Shown: positions 8,237 to 17,375 of the stretch, piece after piece
Numbering within the stretch: position 1 is the stretch's first letter
How the letters are laid out: each line of letters starts with the position of its first letter
Assembly: GCA_964444685.1 (NCBI GenBank)
Contig: CAYUIG010000030.1
Location: 1 to 43,910 of the forward strand
Origin: CAYUIG01 sp964444685
Lineage (GTDB): Bacteria > Gemmatimonadota > Gemmatimonadetes > Longimicrobiales > RSA9
Direction of reading: 5' to 3'
DNA length: 43,910 nucleotides
The notes under the pieces: model-generated
What the model was told of the DNA's origin: nothing
Seen by the model: only the letters and a program-made list of their open reading frames with translations
The model's database searches: none
Made by a program: the position numbers and the translations under genes

Positions 8237-10279
8237 TCAGAAGCTTCCGCTCACGCCCAGTTCGAGTGTGCGGCCGGCCGCGGGCCGGTAGTAGAGCTCG
8301 CCCGAACCGGCGGGGTCCGGAAAGGCCGTCGTGCTGTAGCGCGAATCGAAGAGATTGCGAATGTCGAGCGTCAGTCGCACGTCACGGATGGCGTAACCGA
8401 TGCGCGCATCGACGCGCGTGCAGTCCGGCAGCGTGAGCGTGTTGGCATCATCGACGAAGATGCCGCGCGCGTTCGTGACGAGCACCGCAGCCTCGAGATC
8501 GTTCGGCGCAACGGTGACACCGCCCGTCACGGAGTGGCGCGGGATCGCCTTCAGGCGATGGCCCGCGTTCTCGCCGCTACGTGCTACCGCATGCTGGAGC
8601 GTGTAGTTCGCGAACGCCGCGGTTGCGCCGACGCCGAGCGTGAGGCCTGCCTCGACGCCGGTATGACGGCTGCGGCCGATGTTCACGTAGCGCAGCGACT
8701 CGACGTCGAAGTCCAGCTCGTCCTTCATGTCCATCCGATAGACGGACAGCGACAGCAGCGCGGAGACCGCGCCTGCCGATGCGCGCTGGTACAGGCCGGC
8801 CTCGACACTCGTGCCGTACTGCGGTGCGAGCGAGTCGTTCGACGTCGTGATCGCGAACGGCGGAAACGGTACCGGCAGCCGCCGGCGGTCGAAGAGCTGA
8901 TCGAGCGTGGGCGCCTTGAAGGAGCGGCCCGCGGTCACGTACGCGTTGCCGTCATCCGCGTACTGCACGTTCAGTCCTATGCGGGGACTGAACGCCGTGT
9001 GCGTCGCTTCGAGCCGTGCAGGATCCTCGGGTGCGCGGACGTCGAAGCGATCGTCCAGCCGGTCGACGCGCCCGCCCACCGAAACGCGCACCGCCGCGGT
9101 GGGCAGCAACGTGTACTGGACGAACGCGGCCGTAGCCGTGCGCGCACCGCTTCCGTTCGTGTCCAGCTCGCCACGTCGGCCATCGGCGCCGGCGTACGCG
9201 GATGCATCGCCCGTCAGCATTGCGTAGTACTTCGCATCCAGCGACCCGTGCGTGGCCTCGACCCCCGCAACCAGCCGGTCCGCCACAGGAAGTCCGGTCC
9301 CGTCCACCGAGAACTGCACGGAAGCGCCGCCACGCCACGTGTCGAGCACCCGCTCCTTCGTGTCGGCGAAGCCCGGCGCCAGCACGACGGTCCGCACCGC
9401 TTCATCGTTGCGCAGTTCACCCGAGACGCGGCCCGTAAGCCACGCACGCGTGCCGATCGCGCGCTCACCCTCGAGCTCTGCGCCGTAGCGCGCGTCGACC
9501 GTGTGGTCGAAGCGGAAGAAGATCTCGGAACCGCGCCGGTCGTCATCGAGCCGCGACCCCGGTACGGGCCCCGGCTCATCGAACTCGCGACGCTGCACCC
9601 TGCCCGTGAGCCGCAGCGAGCCGGGGATCTGCCAGGTGCCACGCACGCTGCCGGCATGCCGCTGCGCGTGATCGCGGAAACCATCCGTACGGTCGAAGCT
9701 GCCCGAGAGATGGAAGCTGCGCCCCGTCGCATTCACTCCCGCGCGCCACGACCCCTGCGACCCGCCGGAGAGGCTCCAGCTCCCGCTGCCTGCGCCCGGC
9801 GTGCGCGTGATCACGTTCACGACACCGCCGATCGCCGCATCGCCCCACAGCGCGGAGGCGCCGCCACGTACGATCTCGATCCGCTCGACGTCCGACAGCG
9901 GCAGCAGCTCCCACGCAACGAGCCCCGCAGTCACGTCGTTCACGGGACGGCCGTCCACCATCACCACCACGTACTCCGCCTCGCCTCCTCCGTAGAACCC
10001 CCGCGCCATGACCTGCGGATCGCGGCCGAGGCCATCGGTGTCGACGAGCGTAAAGCCGGGAACGAGCCGCAACGCATCCGCGAGCGTACGCAGCGGCACG
10101 TCCTCGAGCTGTTCAGCCGGGATCACCGAGACCGATGCGGTGGAAGACGAGAGCGTCGTGCTTTCGCGTCCGGCCGTCACCACCAGCGGATCGAGGGAGA
10201 CGACGGAGTCCGCCTGCTGCGCGTTCAGCTGACCGAACGCCGCGAGCAGCAGCGCGGCGCAAACGACGGCGATTCTCAC
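8237..10279 (-). CDS. TonB-dependent outer-membrane receptor (BtuB-like)
   Basis: 680 residues from a GTG that overlaps the stop of the upstream TIM-barrel gene by 4 bp (GTGA). The signal peptide ends near 'FGQLNAQ'. A TonB-box-like 'DPLVVTAG' at about 29-36 is followed by a plug domain (about 40-160) with 'GRPVNDVTAG', 'VERIEIVRGGASALWG' and 'GGVVNVITR'. The rest is a 22-strand-type barrel ending in the terminal phenylalanine of 'LGVSGSF'. Such receptors import scarce ligands (siderophores, cobalamin, glycans, aromatics) using TonB energy. The translational coupling to Tm-1-like and TIM-barrel genes argues that ligand uptake and processing belong together. The substrate is not visible from sequence. 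Confidence 0.92.
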   Translation of the reverse strand: MRIAVVCAALLLAAFGQLNAQQADSVVSLDPLVVTAGRESTTLSSSTASVSVIPAEQLEDVPLRTLADALRLVPGFTLVDTDGLGRDPQVMARGFYGGGEAEYVVVMVDGRPVNDVTAGLVAWELLPLSDVERIEIVRGGASALWGDAAIGGVVNVITRTPGAGSGSWSLSGGSQGSWRAGVNATGRSFHLSGSFDRTDGFRDHAQRHAGSVRGTWQIPGSLRLTGRVQRREFDEPGPVPGSRLDDDRRGSEIFFRFDHTVDARYGAELEGERAIGTRAWLTGRVSGELRNDEAVRTVVLAPGFADTKERVLDTWRGGASVQFSVDGTGLPVADRLVAGVEATHGSLDAKYYAMLTGDASAYAGADGRRGELDTNGSGARTATAAFVQYTLLPTAAVRVSVGGRVDRLDDRFDVRAPEDPARLEATHTAFSPRIGLNVQYADDGNAYVTAGRSFKAPTLDQLFDRRRLPVPFPPFAITTSNDSLAPQYGTSVEAGLYQRASAGAVSALLSLSVYRMDMKDELDFDVESLRYVNIGRSRHTGVEAGLTLGVGATAAFANYTLQHAVARSGENAGHRLKAIPRHSVTGGVTVAPNDLEAAVLVTNARGIFVDDANTLTLPDCTRVDARIGYAIRDVRLTLDIRNLFDSRYSTTAFPDPAGSGELYYRPAAGRTLELGVSGSF

Positions 10280-11115
10280 GTTGGCAGCCGGATCGCCTTG
10301 AAGCGGCGCGTCTGATCCTCGATGGCGGGCTCCGTGGCCAGGCGTTCGATGCTGGACGCGCCGAAGAAGCCCGCGACGCCGCGCGTGCGCTCCAGCACGT
10401 ACTGCGCATCGTCCGGCTGCGCGATCGGGCCGCCGTGACAGAGCACGATGACGTCCGGATTCACGGCCTTCGCAGCGTCGTGCATGGCCTGCACGCGCTC
10501 CACCGCTTCGTCCAGCGACATCGCGGTCTCCTTCACGCCGATCGAGCCCGCGACCGTCGTGTGCACGTGTGCGACGACCACGTCCGCGCCCGCCTCGGTG
10601 AAGCCTCGTGCCTGGTCCTCATCGAAGACGTACGGGCAGGTCAGCATCCCCAGCTCGTGAGCCTGGCGGATCATGTCGATCTCGAGCTGGATGCCCATGC
10701 CCGTCTCTTCGAGGGCCCGCCGGAAGTGGCCGTCGATCAGGCCGACGGTAGGGAAGTTCTGAACGCCGTCGAAGCCCATCGCCTTGAGCTGCGGCAGGAA
10801 CACACGCATGAGGCGGAACGGGTCCGTGCCGCATACACCCGCGAGCACCGGCGTGTCCTTCACCACTGGCAGGACCTCGCGCGCCATGTCGACCACGATC
10901 TCGTTGGCATCGCCGTACGGCATGAGGCCCGCAAGGCTGCCGCGGCCGGCCATGCGGAAGCGGCCCGAGTTGTAGATGATGATCAGGTCCACGCCGCCGC
11001 GCTCGGCGAACTTCGCCGAGATGCCCGTACCCGCGCCGGCGCCGATAATGGGCTTCCCGGCCGTGACCTGCGCACGCAGACGTTGCAGACATTCGTTGTA
11101 GTCGATGAAGGGCAT
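10276..11115 (-). CDS. phosphoenolpyruvate hydrolase-family TIM-barrel protein
   Basis: 279 residues, cytosolic. The N-terminal 'KPIIGAGAGTGISAKFAERGG' block, 'LAGVCGTDPFR', 'NFPTVGLIDG' and 'LCHGGPIAQPDD' match the PEP_hydrolase/TIM-barrel signal transduction family (PF09370-type). In plant and fungal Tm-1 proteins the same barrel is fused behind a UPF0261 domain. Here the two are separate genes, 6 bp apart. GAGGA precedes the ATG. The reaction of the bacterial stand-alone protein is not established; lyase or hydrolase chemistry on a phospho- or keto-acid is a plausible guess from the fold only. Confidence 0.88.
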   Translation of the reverse strand: MPFIDYNECLQRLRAQVTAGKPIIGAGAGTGISAKFAERGGVDLIIIYNSGRFRMAGRGSLAGLMPYGDANEIVVDMAREVLPVVKDTPVLAGVCGTDPFRLMRVFLPQLKAMGFDGVQNFPTVGLIDGHFRRALEETGMGIQLEIDMIRQAHELGMLTCPYVFDEDQARGFTEAGADVVVAHVHTTVAGSIGVKETAMSLDEAVERVQAMHDAAKAVNPDVIVLCHGGPIAQPDDAQYVLERTRGVAGFFGASSIERLATEPAIEDQTRRFKAIRLPT

Positions 11116-11121
11116 GCGTCC

Positions 11122-12327
11122 TCAGGGAATCAGATCCAGCAGTTCGCGCACGAGCGTTTCCGCGAACACCGGGTCGTTGATATGCGCATCCACTTCGACG
11201 ATGCGCACGCCCGGACCTGCGTCCCGGCGCAGCGCATCGAAGAGCGCGCGGTCCGCTTCGGGATCGTGGAACGGCTGACCCTCCGCGTCGATCATGCTCA
11301 CACCGCGCAGCGGCAGCACCAGGACCACGGGGCCGCGCGCGGCGTTCAATTGCTCCGCGATCCTGCGGCCGATGGCGTCGCATTCTTCGGCCGTGGTCCG
11401 CATCAGCGTGACGCTCGGGTTGTGGCGATAGAACGTGCGGCCGCGGAACTTGTCGGGGATCGTGTCCGGTGCGCCGAAGTTCACCATGTCGAGCGCGCCG
11501 ACCGACACGACCTGCGGTATGCCCGCTCGCCCCGCCGCCGACAGCCGGTCCGGCCCCGCGGTGAGTACGCCGCCCACGATCTCGTCACACCACTCCGTCG
11601 TCGTCACATCGAGTACGGCGGAGACGTAGCCGTCCGCGATCAACCCCTCCATCGCGCGGCCGCCCGAGCCAGTGGCGTGGAAGACGAGCACGTCGTACCC
11701 GGCCTCCTCGAGCCGTCGCCGCGCGGCTTCCACACACGGCGTGGTCACGCCGAACATTGTCGCGGCGATGAGCTGCCGATCCCCAGCGGATTCAACCGGG
11801 GACGACTCGACCATGCCGCAGATCGCGCCGGCAGCATTAGAGAGGATCCGACGCGAGAGCGGGTTCAGCCCCGCGATGTCGACGACCGAGTACATCATCG
11901 CGATGTCCTTCACGTCGACGTACGGCGCCGTATTTCCCGAAGCCATGGTGGAGACCATGAGCTTCGGCACGCCCACCGGCAGCTCGCGCATCGCGGCCGT
12001 GATCATCGTCGTGCCGCCGCCACCGCCGAGGCCCAGTACGCCGTCGAACCGCTTCTGCGCGTAAAGCTGAGACGTGAGCACCCGCGCGCCCGCGAGCATG
12101 ACCTCCACCGCGGAGCCGCGATCGCCGCGCGCGCGCAGCTCCTCGAGGTCGCCGTTGCCGGCGCGTGCAACCTCATCGGCCGGGATGTCCGCAGCGATCA
12201 TGGGCTCGCGCACGCCGAGATCCATGAGCAGCACGTCGTGTCCGCGCGCGACGATGCGGTCGCGCACGTACCCGTACTCCTCGCCTTTGGTGTCGAGTGT
12301 GCCGGGAAGCAGGATCGTGCGTTTCAC
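11122..12327 (-). CDS. Tm-1-like ATP-binding protein (UPF0261 family)
   Basis: 401 residues from a GTG that overlaps the cupin stop (GTGA). Family hallmarks are 'LPGTLDTKGEEY' at the start, the glycine-rich 'GVLGLGGGGGTTM' near residue 100, 'STMASGNTAPYVDVKD' and 'VDIAGLNPLSRRIL'. This corresponds to the N-terminal domain of tomato Tm-1, whose plant version binds a tobamovirus replication protein in an ATP-dependent way. Bacterial homologues occur in catabolic operons with the PF09370 barrel, as here. The enzyme activity is uncharacterised. Cytosolic, no signal peptide. Confidence 0.9.
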   Translation of the reverse strand: MKRTILLPGTLDTKGEEYGYVRDRIVARGHDVLLMDLGVREPMIAADIPADEVARAGNGDLEELRARGDRGSAVEVMLAGARVLTSQLYAQKRFDGVLGLGGGGGTTMITAAMRELPVGVPKLMVSTMASGNTAPYVDVKDIAMMYSVVDIAGLNPLSRRILSNAAGAICGMVESSPVESAGDRQLIAATMFGVTTPCVEAARRRLEEAGYDVLVFHATGSGGRAMEGLIADGYVSAVLDVTTTEWCDEIVGGVLTAGPDRLSAAGRAGIPQVVSVGALDMVNFGAPDTIPDKFRGRTFYRHNPSVTLMRTTAEECDAIGRRIAEQLNAARGPVVLVLPLRGVSMIDAEGQPFHDPEADRALFDALRRDAGPGVRIVEVDAHINDPVFAETLVRELLDLIP

Positions 12328-12734
12328 CGGCCCCGGAGCGAGCGCCAGGGCTCCTGGTCGGAAACGTCGATGAGCGCCGGCCCGTCGGCCGTCGCGGGCG
12401 AGAGGATCGCGAGGAAGACGAGCGTTTCGGTCCCGGCGTTGTACGTGCCGTGCACGACGTCGCGCGGGATGTGCGCGATCTCACCCGCTCCGAGCGTGCG
12501 CGACTCGCGGTCGACCCACTGCTCCGCCGTGCCCGAGATCACGTAGATGATCTCCTCCATCGACGGGTGCCGATGGTATGCGTGGCCGGTGCCGGGCGGC
12601 ATGAGGACGCGCACCAGCAGCAGCTCGTCGACGGCCGTAAGTCCCGGCCGCGACAGCCATTCGTGCGGTCCCCAGGGCAGCGTCTCGACCTGCATCTCGC
12701 TGTCGGTCACGAATCGCAGCGGCTGCGCGCTCAT
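12324..12734 (-). CDS. small cupin-domain protein
   Basis: 136 residues; one beta-barrel cupin. Metal ligands can be read from motif 1 (H54, H56 and E60 or E61 in 'HAYHRHPSMEE') and motif 2 (H95 in 'HIPRDVVHGTYN'). GGAG precedes the ATG. It is the first gene of the four-gene minus-strand operon and couples to the Tm-1-like gene by a 4-bp overlap. A role as isomerase, dioxygenase or ligand sensor for the pathway substrate is possible; nothing discriminates between these. Confidence 0.85.
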   Translation of the reverse strand: MSAQPLRFVTDSEMQVETLPWGPHEWLSRPGLTAVDELLLVRVLMPPGTGHAYHRHPSMEEIIYVISGTAEQWVDRESRTLGAGEIAHIPRDVVHGTYNAGTETLVFLAILSPATADGPALIDVSDQEPWRSLRGR

Positions 12735-12788
12735 GGCTCTCCGTGGCAGATGCGACGCCGACTGGCGGCGCGGTGGGCTTTCGCGGAT

Positions 12789-12794
12789 TATACT
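12789..12794 (+). promoter_or_regulatory. possible -10 element upstream of the MFS fusion gene
   Basis: TATACT stands out as the only AT-rich hexamer in the 120-bp divergent region between the cupin start (12734) and the MFS start (12855). It matches the -10 consensus at five of six positions. No convincing -35 was found at the right distance. It lies about 60 bp before the ATG at 12855. Confidence 0.35.
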
Positions 12795-12854
12795 CCGACC
12801 CGCGGCCCCGTACCGTCAAGCGGGCGACGCGCGACCCCCCGCACAGGCGCGATC

Positions 12855-15800
12855 ATGGCAACGACCCTCGACGCAGCGAAGGACGTCCATCGCGGCCGGC
12901 TCTTCACCGGCATCTGCCTCGCACTGATTCCGACCGGCGCATCGTTCGGACTGGTCAGCAACGTGCTGATCCAGCTCAAACAGGAGTTCATCCTGACCAA
13001 CTACCAGGTCGGGCTGATCGCAGGTGCCGCACTCTGGGGCATGGCCGTGTCACTGCTCGTGCTCGGCCCGCTGCTCGAGGGATTCGGACTCAAGAACGGC
13101 GCGCGCCTCGCGTTCGCGGGACACATGCTCGGTATCACACTCATGATCTCCGCGGTGCTGCGCGTCGGCGATCCGTCCGCCTTCTGGATCCTGATGTCCG
13201 GCGCCGCCATCCTCGCGATGGGGAACGGCATGATCGAGGTGACCGGCAATCCCCTTGTCGCTGCACTTTATCCCGACAGCAAGACGACGCGGCTCAACTA
13301 CTTCCACGCGTTCTTCCCGCTCGGCATCATCGCCGGCGGCCTCGCCGGATTCATCCTCGCCAACTACGGCGGACCGCTCGGCTACTGGCCGTTCCAGATC
13401 GGCTTCGTGTACATCCCCGTGCTGCTCTACGGCTACGTGCTGCTGCTGGAGAAATTCCCGAAGACCGAGAATGCGGAAGCGGGCATCCCCGTCGGCGAGA
13501 TGTTCCGCTACACACTGACGCACCCGCTCTTCCTGCTGATGCTCGCGATGATGGCCATCACCACATCGCTCGAGCTCGGACCCATGCGCTGGATCCCGGC
13601 CGTGCTCCAGTCGGGCGGCATGCACGGCATCCTCGTGCTCGTCTGGATCAGCGGCTGGATGGTCGTGCTGCGACTGATGGCCAGCCAGTTCGTCGAGCGC
13701 CTCTCGCCGCCCGGCATGCTCCTGCTCGCGGCCACGCTCACGGGCGGCGGACTCTTCCTCATGAGCTTCGTTACCGGCCTCTGGTCCGCACTCGCAGCGG
13801 CGACGGTCTTCGCATGGGGCGTCGCGTTCTTCTTCCCGACCATGGTCGGGTCCGTGAGCGAGCGGCTGCCGAAGACGGGTTCGCTCGGGATCGTGCTGAT
13901 GGCCGGCGTCGGTCTCGGCATGGCGGGCGCGGTCGGCGTGCCGCTGATGGGCCGCCTCGCCGACGGATACCTCGCCGCCGAGCTGCCGGCATCGGAAACT
14001 GCGGATCTCCTGCGACGCGTCGAAGCCGGGTTCCCGGCGTACATTGAACGCGCCCGGCAGACGACAGACCTCGCGCAGCTCGGCTACCGCGAGGCGGAAG
14101 TACAGGAAGCGCTCGACGCAACGCGTGCGGCGTTGCAGGGTGACGTTCAGTCGGACGCCACCGCGCAGGCGCTGCGCGCCATCGTGGCCACGGCGATTCC
14201 GAACGAGCCGCTCGTGGGCGAGGCGAATGCCATACTCCAGCCTGCGGAAGCGTCCGGCGGACAGAAGTCGTTCCGCTACGTGGCGCCCGCGGCTCTCCTG
14301 CTCATCCTCGTGTTCGGCGTCATGTACATGAACGACCGCCGCCGCGGCGGCTACCGCGCGGTGCGCCTCGAGCGCGCCATTCCCATCGGCCTTCTTCTTG
14401 TCGCCGCACTGGCTCCTTCACCGCTGGCCGCGCAGGCGCCGGACGGCGGGCGCGTGCAGGTCCTCTTCCTCGGAGACGACGGCCACCACCGGCCGTATCA
14501 GCGCGCGAAGGACATCCTGCCCGCGCTGGCGTGGAACGGCATCGACCTGGTCTATACGGACGACCCCGCAGACCTGAACGACGCCACGCTCGACCGGTAC
14601 CACGTTCTCGCCCTGTACAACAATCAGCCGGTGATCTCCGACGAGCAGCTCGCCGCGCTCACGTCCTTCCTCGCGGACGGCGGCGGGCTCGTCGTGCTGC
14701 ACTGCGCCTCTTCGTCGTTCCAGAACTCCGAGGCGTTCATCAGCCTCGTGGGCGCGGCGTTCAAGAGCCATGGCACGGGCACGTTCAGCGCCGTGCGCGT
14801 GGAGCCGGATCATCCTGTCGTGCGCGGTGTGCCGGTGTTCGAGACGTGGGACGAGACGTACGTCCACACCAAGCACAACCCGGATCGCACCGTGCTCGAG
14901 GTGCGCCGTGAGAACGGGCACGACGAGCCGTGGACCTGGATACGGAGCCACGGCGACGGGCGGATCTTCTACACGGCATGGGGCCACGACCAGCGCACAT
15001 GGGGGAACGAAGGATTCCAGCAGCTCGTGACGCAGGCGATCAAGTGGACCGCCGGTGACTGGGCGCTCACGCAGACGCTCGACGAACCACGCCCTGCGGT
15101 CACCACGCTCGAGGTGCCGCTGCCCGTCTACGAGCGGCCGCCCGCGCCGTGGAATACGCTCGCCGGCATGGTCGATACCGCGCAGGTCGCGCTCTCACCG
15201 GAAGACTCGTACAGGCTGATGACCGTGCGGCCGGGGCTGCATGTCGAGCCGTACGCGGCGGAGCCGCTCATTCGCAATATCATCGACTTCGCGTGGGATG
15301 AGCGCGGGCGACTCTGGGGCGTCGAGACGTCGGACTATCCGAACAACGTCCTGCCCGAGGGTGAGCCGGGCAACGATCGCATCCTGATCTTCGAGGATCG
15401 AGATGGGGATGGCCGCGCCGATGCCACCAAGGTCTTCGCCGACGGACTCAACCTCGCCACGTCGCTCGCCTTCGCGAACGGCGGTGTCGTCGTGGCGCAG
15501 GCGCCGCACATGCTCTTCCTCAGGGACAACGACGGCGACGACCGCGCGGATGCGAAGGAGATCCTCTTCACCGGCTGGCCGCGCGGTGATACGCACGGCA
15601 CGATCAGCAACCTCCGCTACGGCTTCGACAACACGATCTGGGGCTCCGTCGGCTACAACGGGTTCCGCGGTACCGTGGGCGGCGTGACGTTCGGCCGCGG
15701 CGACGGTGAAGTGCTGATGGGCGCGGGCTATTTCCGGTTCGGCGCCGATGGCTCCTTCCTCGACTACGTCGCGCGCACCAGCAACAACACGTGGGGCTTC

Positions 15801-17327
15801 GGGTTCACCGAGGATGGCTACGCCTTCGGTTCCACTGCCAATCGCAACGCCAGCAACTTCGTGCCGATCCCGGGCCGGTACTACCGCGACCTGATCGGGC
15901 AGACGCCGACCCTGCCCACCATCGCGGATCGGCAGGATGTCTTTCCCGTCCGCAACATCTTCCAGGTCGATCAGTTCGGGATGTACACCGCGGGCTCCGC
16001 GCACGAGATCTACACGGCGCGTGCGTTCCCTCGCGAGTACTGGAACCGCGCGGCGTTCGTCGCGGAGCCGACCGCGCATGTCGTCGGCATGTTCGATCTG
16101 TCGCAGGACGGCAGCGGCTTCCGCGCGAAGAACCGCTGGAACCTGATGGCCAGCCGCGATGGGTGGATGGCGCCCGTGCAGGTGAAGGTCGGGCCGGACG
16201 GTGCTGTGTGGGTTTCGGATTTCTACTCGCTCGTGGCGCAGCACAATCCCACGCCGGAAGGAATGGAGCAGGGCGCGGGCAACGCGTACGAGACGCCGAA
16301 CCGCGATCGCGCGCACGGCCGCATGTACCGCATCGTTGCGGACGACGCTCCGGCTCCTGGGAGTCGCAGCCTCGCGGATGCGTCGTCGTCTCAGCTGGTG
16401 GCGGCGCTGCGCGATGACAACATGTTCTGGCGGCTCACGGCGCAGCGACTGCTCGTCGAGCGTGGATCGCAGGACGTCGTTCCGGCGCTGATCGAGCTCG
16501 TTCGGGATCGGAGCATGGACCCGCTCGGCCTCAACGCCGGCGCGCTGCACGCGATCTGGACGCTCGACGGGCTGGGTGCCATAGCATCCAATGGCGCAGC
16601 GCAGGACGCCGTGCGCGCGGCCCTGCGTCACCCGGCGGCATCCGTGCGACGCGCAGCACTCCAGGTCCTGCCGCGCGACGAGCGCCTCATGAACGACATC
16701 TTCGATGCCGGGCTGCTCCCCGACCGATCGTCGCCGCACGAGGTCGACTACACCGTGCCGAGCGCCGTCCTCCAGGATGCGGACGGTCAGGTGCGGCTCA
16801 CCGCACTCCTCGCGCTCTCCGAGCTGCCGCCGTCGGAGCGTGCTGCTGCGGCGATCGTCGAGGTCATGAGCGTCCCGCGCAACGCACGCGATCCGTGGCT
16901 CCCCGATGCGGCCGCGATCGCGGGTGTGAAGCAGGGGCCCGACGTGGCGCTGGAACTCATGCGGCGTCAGCCGCAGAACGCCGACTCCGCGTGGTACGCC
17001 GGCATCGGGCGCACCGTGCGACTGATGGCCCATCACTTCGCGGCGCGCGAGGACGTTGCGGCCACGGTCGCGCTGCTCGCGGCAGTGCCGTCTGCGAATC
17101 CGCAGGTTGCGTCCGCCGTGCTCGTCGGCATCGTGGGCGAGCCCCAGACCGAGGGTCGGCGCGGGTCGCCGGGTGGCTGGCCGGAGGAGTCGCCGCCGAC
17201 GCTTACGGCTGAACAGCGCAACGCGCTCGTGCAGGCCGCACAGGCGTCACCGGAGTTGGCGCCGGAGCTTGCACGCGTGGCGGCGCGGTGGGGGATGACG
17301 GAACTGTTTCAGCCGATAGGACCATAG
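12855..17327 (+). CDS. MFS permease fused in frame to ThuA domain, PVC-type dehydrogenase propeller and helical-repeat tail
   Basis: 1490 residues from the ATG at 12855. Residues 1-500 are a 12-TM sugar-type MFS transporter ending in the customary 'MNDRRRGGYRAVRLE'. From 507 a hydrophobic stretch 'AIPIGLLLVAALAPSPLAAQ' looks like a signal peptide or a 13th TM helix. About 533-735 is a ThuA/class-I amidotransferase-like domain ('VQVLFLGDDGHHRPYQRAKD', 'GGGLVVLHCASSSF'). About 785-1160 is a membrane-bound dehydrogenase-type propeller ('GLHVEPYAAEPLI', with acidic Ca-loop-like DRDGDGRAD and DNDGDDRAD). About 1180-1490 is HEAT-like. No CxxCH heme motif is present. No stop codon separates the parts; a GTG at 14361 could start a separate secreted protein. 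MFS C-termini are cytosolic, so the hydrophobic segment would place the enzyme part in the periplasm. Confidence 0.78.
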   Translation: MATTLDAAKDVHRGRLFTGICLALIPTGASFGLVSNVLIQLKQEFILTNYQVGLIAGAALWGMAVSLLVLGPLLEGFGLKNGARLAFAGHMLGITLMISAVLRVGDPSAFWILMSGAAILAMGNGMIEVTGNPLVAALYPDSKTTRLNYFHAFFPLGIIAGGLAGFILANYGGPLGYWPFQIGFVYIPVLLYGYVLLLEKFPKTENAEAGIPVGEMFRYTLTHPLFLLMLAMMAITTSLELGPMRWIPAVLQSGGMHGILVLVWISGWMVVLRLMASQFVERLSPPGMLLLAATLTGGGLFLMSFVTGLWSALAAATVFAWGVAFFFPTMVGSVSERLPKTGSLGIVLMAGVGLGMAGAVGVPLMGRLADGYLAAELPASETADLLRRVEAGFPAYIERARQTTDLAQLGYREAEVQEALDATRAALQGDVQSDATAQALRAIVATAIPNEPLVGEANAILQPAEASGGQKSFRYVAPAALLLILVFGVMYMNDRRRGGYRAVRLERAIPIGLLLVAALAPSPLAAQAPDGGRVQVLFLGDDGHHRPYQRAKDILPALAWNGIDLVYTDDPADLNDATLDRYHVLALYNNQPVISDEQLAALTSFLADGGGLVVLHCASSSFQNSEAFISLVGAAFKSHGTGTFSAVRVEPDHPVVRGVPVFETWDETYVHTKHNPDRTVLEVRRENGHDEPWTWIRSHGDGRIFYTAWGHDQRTWGNEGFQQLVTQAIKWTAGDWALTQTLDEPRPAVTTLEVPLPVYERPPAPWNTLAGMVDTAQVALSPEDSYRLMTVRPGLHVEPYAAEPLIRNIIDFAWDERGRLWGVETSDYPNNVLPEGEPGNDRILIFEDRDGDGRADATKVFADGLNLATSLAFANGGVVVAQAPHMLFLRDNDGDDRADAKEILFTGWPRGDTHGTISNLRYGFDNTIWGSVGYNGFRGTVGGVTFGRGDGEVLMGAGYFRFGADGSFLDYVARTSNNTWGFGFTEDGYAFGSTANRNASNFVPIPGRYYRDLIGQTPTLPTIADRQDVFPVRNIFQVDQFGMYTAGSAHEIYTARAFPREYWNRAAFVAEPTAHVVGMFDLSQDGSGFRAKNRWNLMASRDGWMAPVQVKVGPDGAVWVSDFYSLVAQHNPTPEGMEQGAGNAYETPNRDRAHGRMYRIVADDAPAPGSRSLADASSSQLVAALRDDNMFWRLTAQRLLVERGSQDVVPALIELVRDRSMDPLGLNAGALHAIWTLDGLGAIASNGAAQDAVRAALRHPAASVRRAALQVLPRDERLMNDIFDAGLLPDRSSPHEVDYTVPSAVLQDADGQVRLTALLALSELPPSERAAAAIVEVMSVPRNARDPWLPDAAAIAGVKQGPDVALELMRRQPQNADSAWYAGIGRTVRLMAHHFAAREDVAATVALLAAVPSANPQVASAVLVGIVGEPQTEGRRGSPGGWPEESPPTLTAEQRNALVQAAQASPELAPELARVAARWGMTELFQPIGP

Positions 17328-17334
17328 CGGTTTG

Positions 17335-17375
17335 TCAGGGTCGAGAATCGAGGGTCGAGTGTCTAGGGTCGAGTG
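17335..17375. repeat. degenerate GGGTCGA heptamer repeat
   Basis: Between the fusion gene stop (17327) and the cupredoxin coding region, GGGTCGAG occurs three times, with ATCGAG and GTCTAG variants between. The repeat overlaps the likely GTG start at 17359. Related GGGTCGA/GGGAGTC arrays lie at 37875-37902, 39181-39207 and 39325-39344. Confidence 0.7.

Noticed and set aside
8222..10315. Long plus-strand open frame (697 codons) opposite the TonB receptor
   Set aside because: Antisense shadow typical of GC-rich codon use; translation is Arg/His-rich with no family pattern, while the minus strand is a clear receptor.
10135..12546. Long plus-strand open frame (803 codons) opposite the TIM-barrel/Tm-1 operon
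   Set aside because: Low-complexity Arg/His/Ala translation; the opposite strand encodes recognisable families with ribosome-binding sites.
12297..12854. 186-codon N-terminal extension of the MFS fusion frame
   Set aside because: Covers the cupin gene in antisense; the MFS-like sequence starts just after the ATG at 12855.
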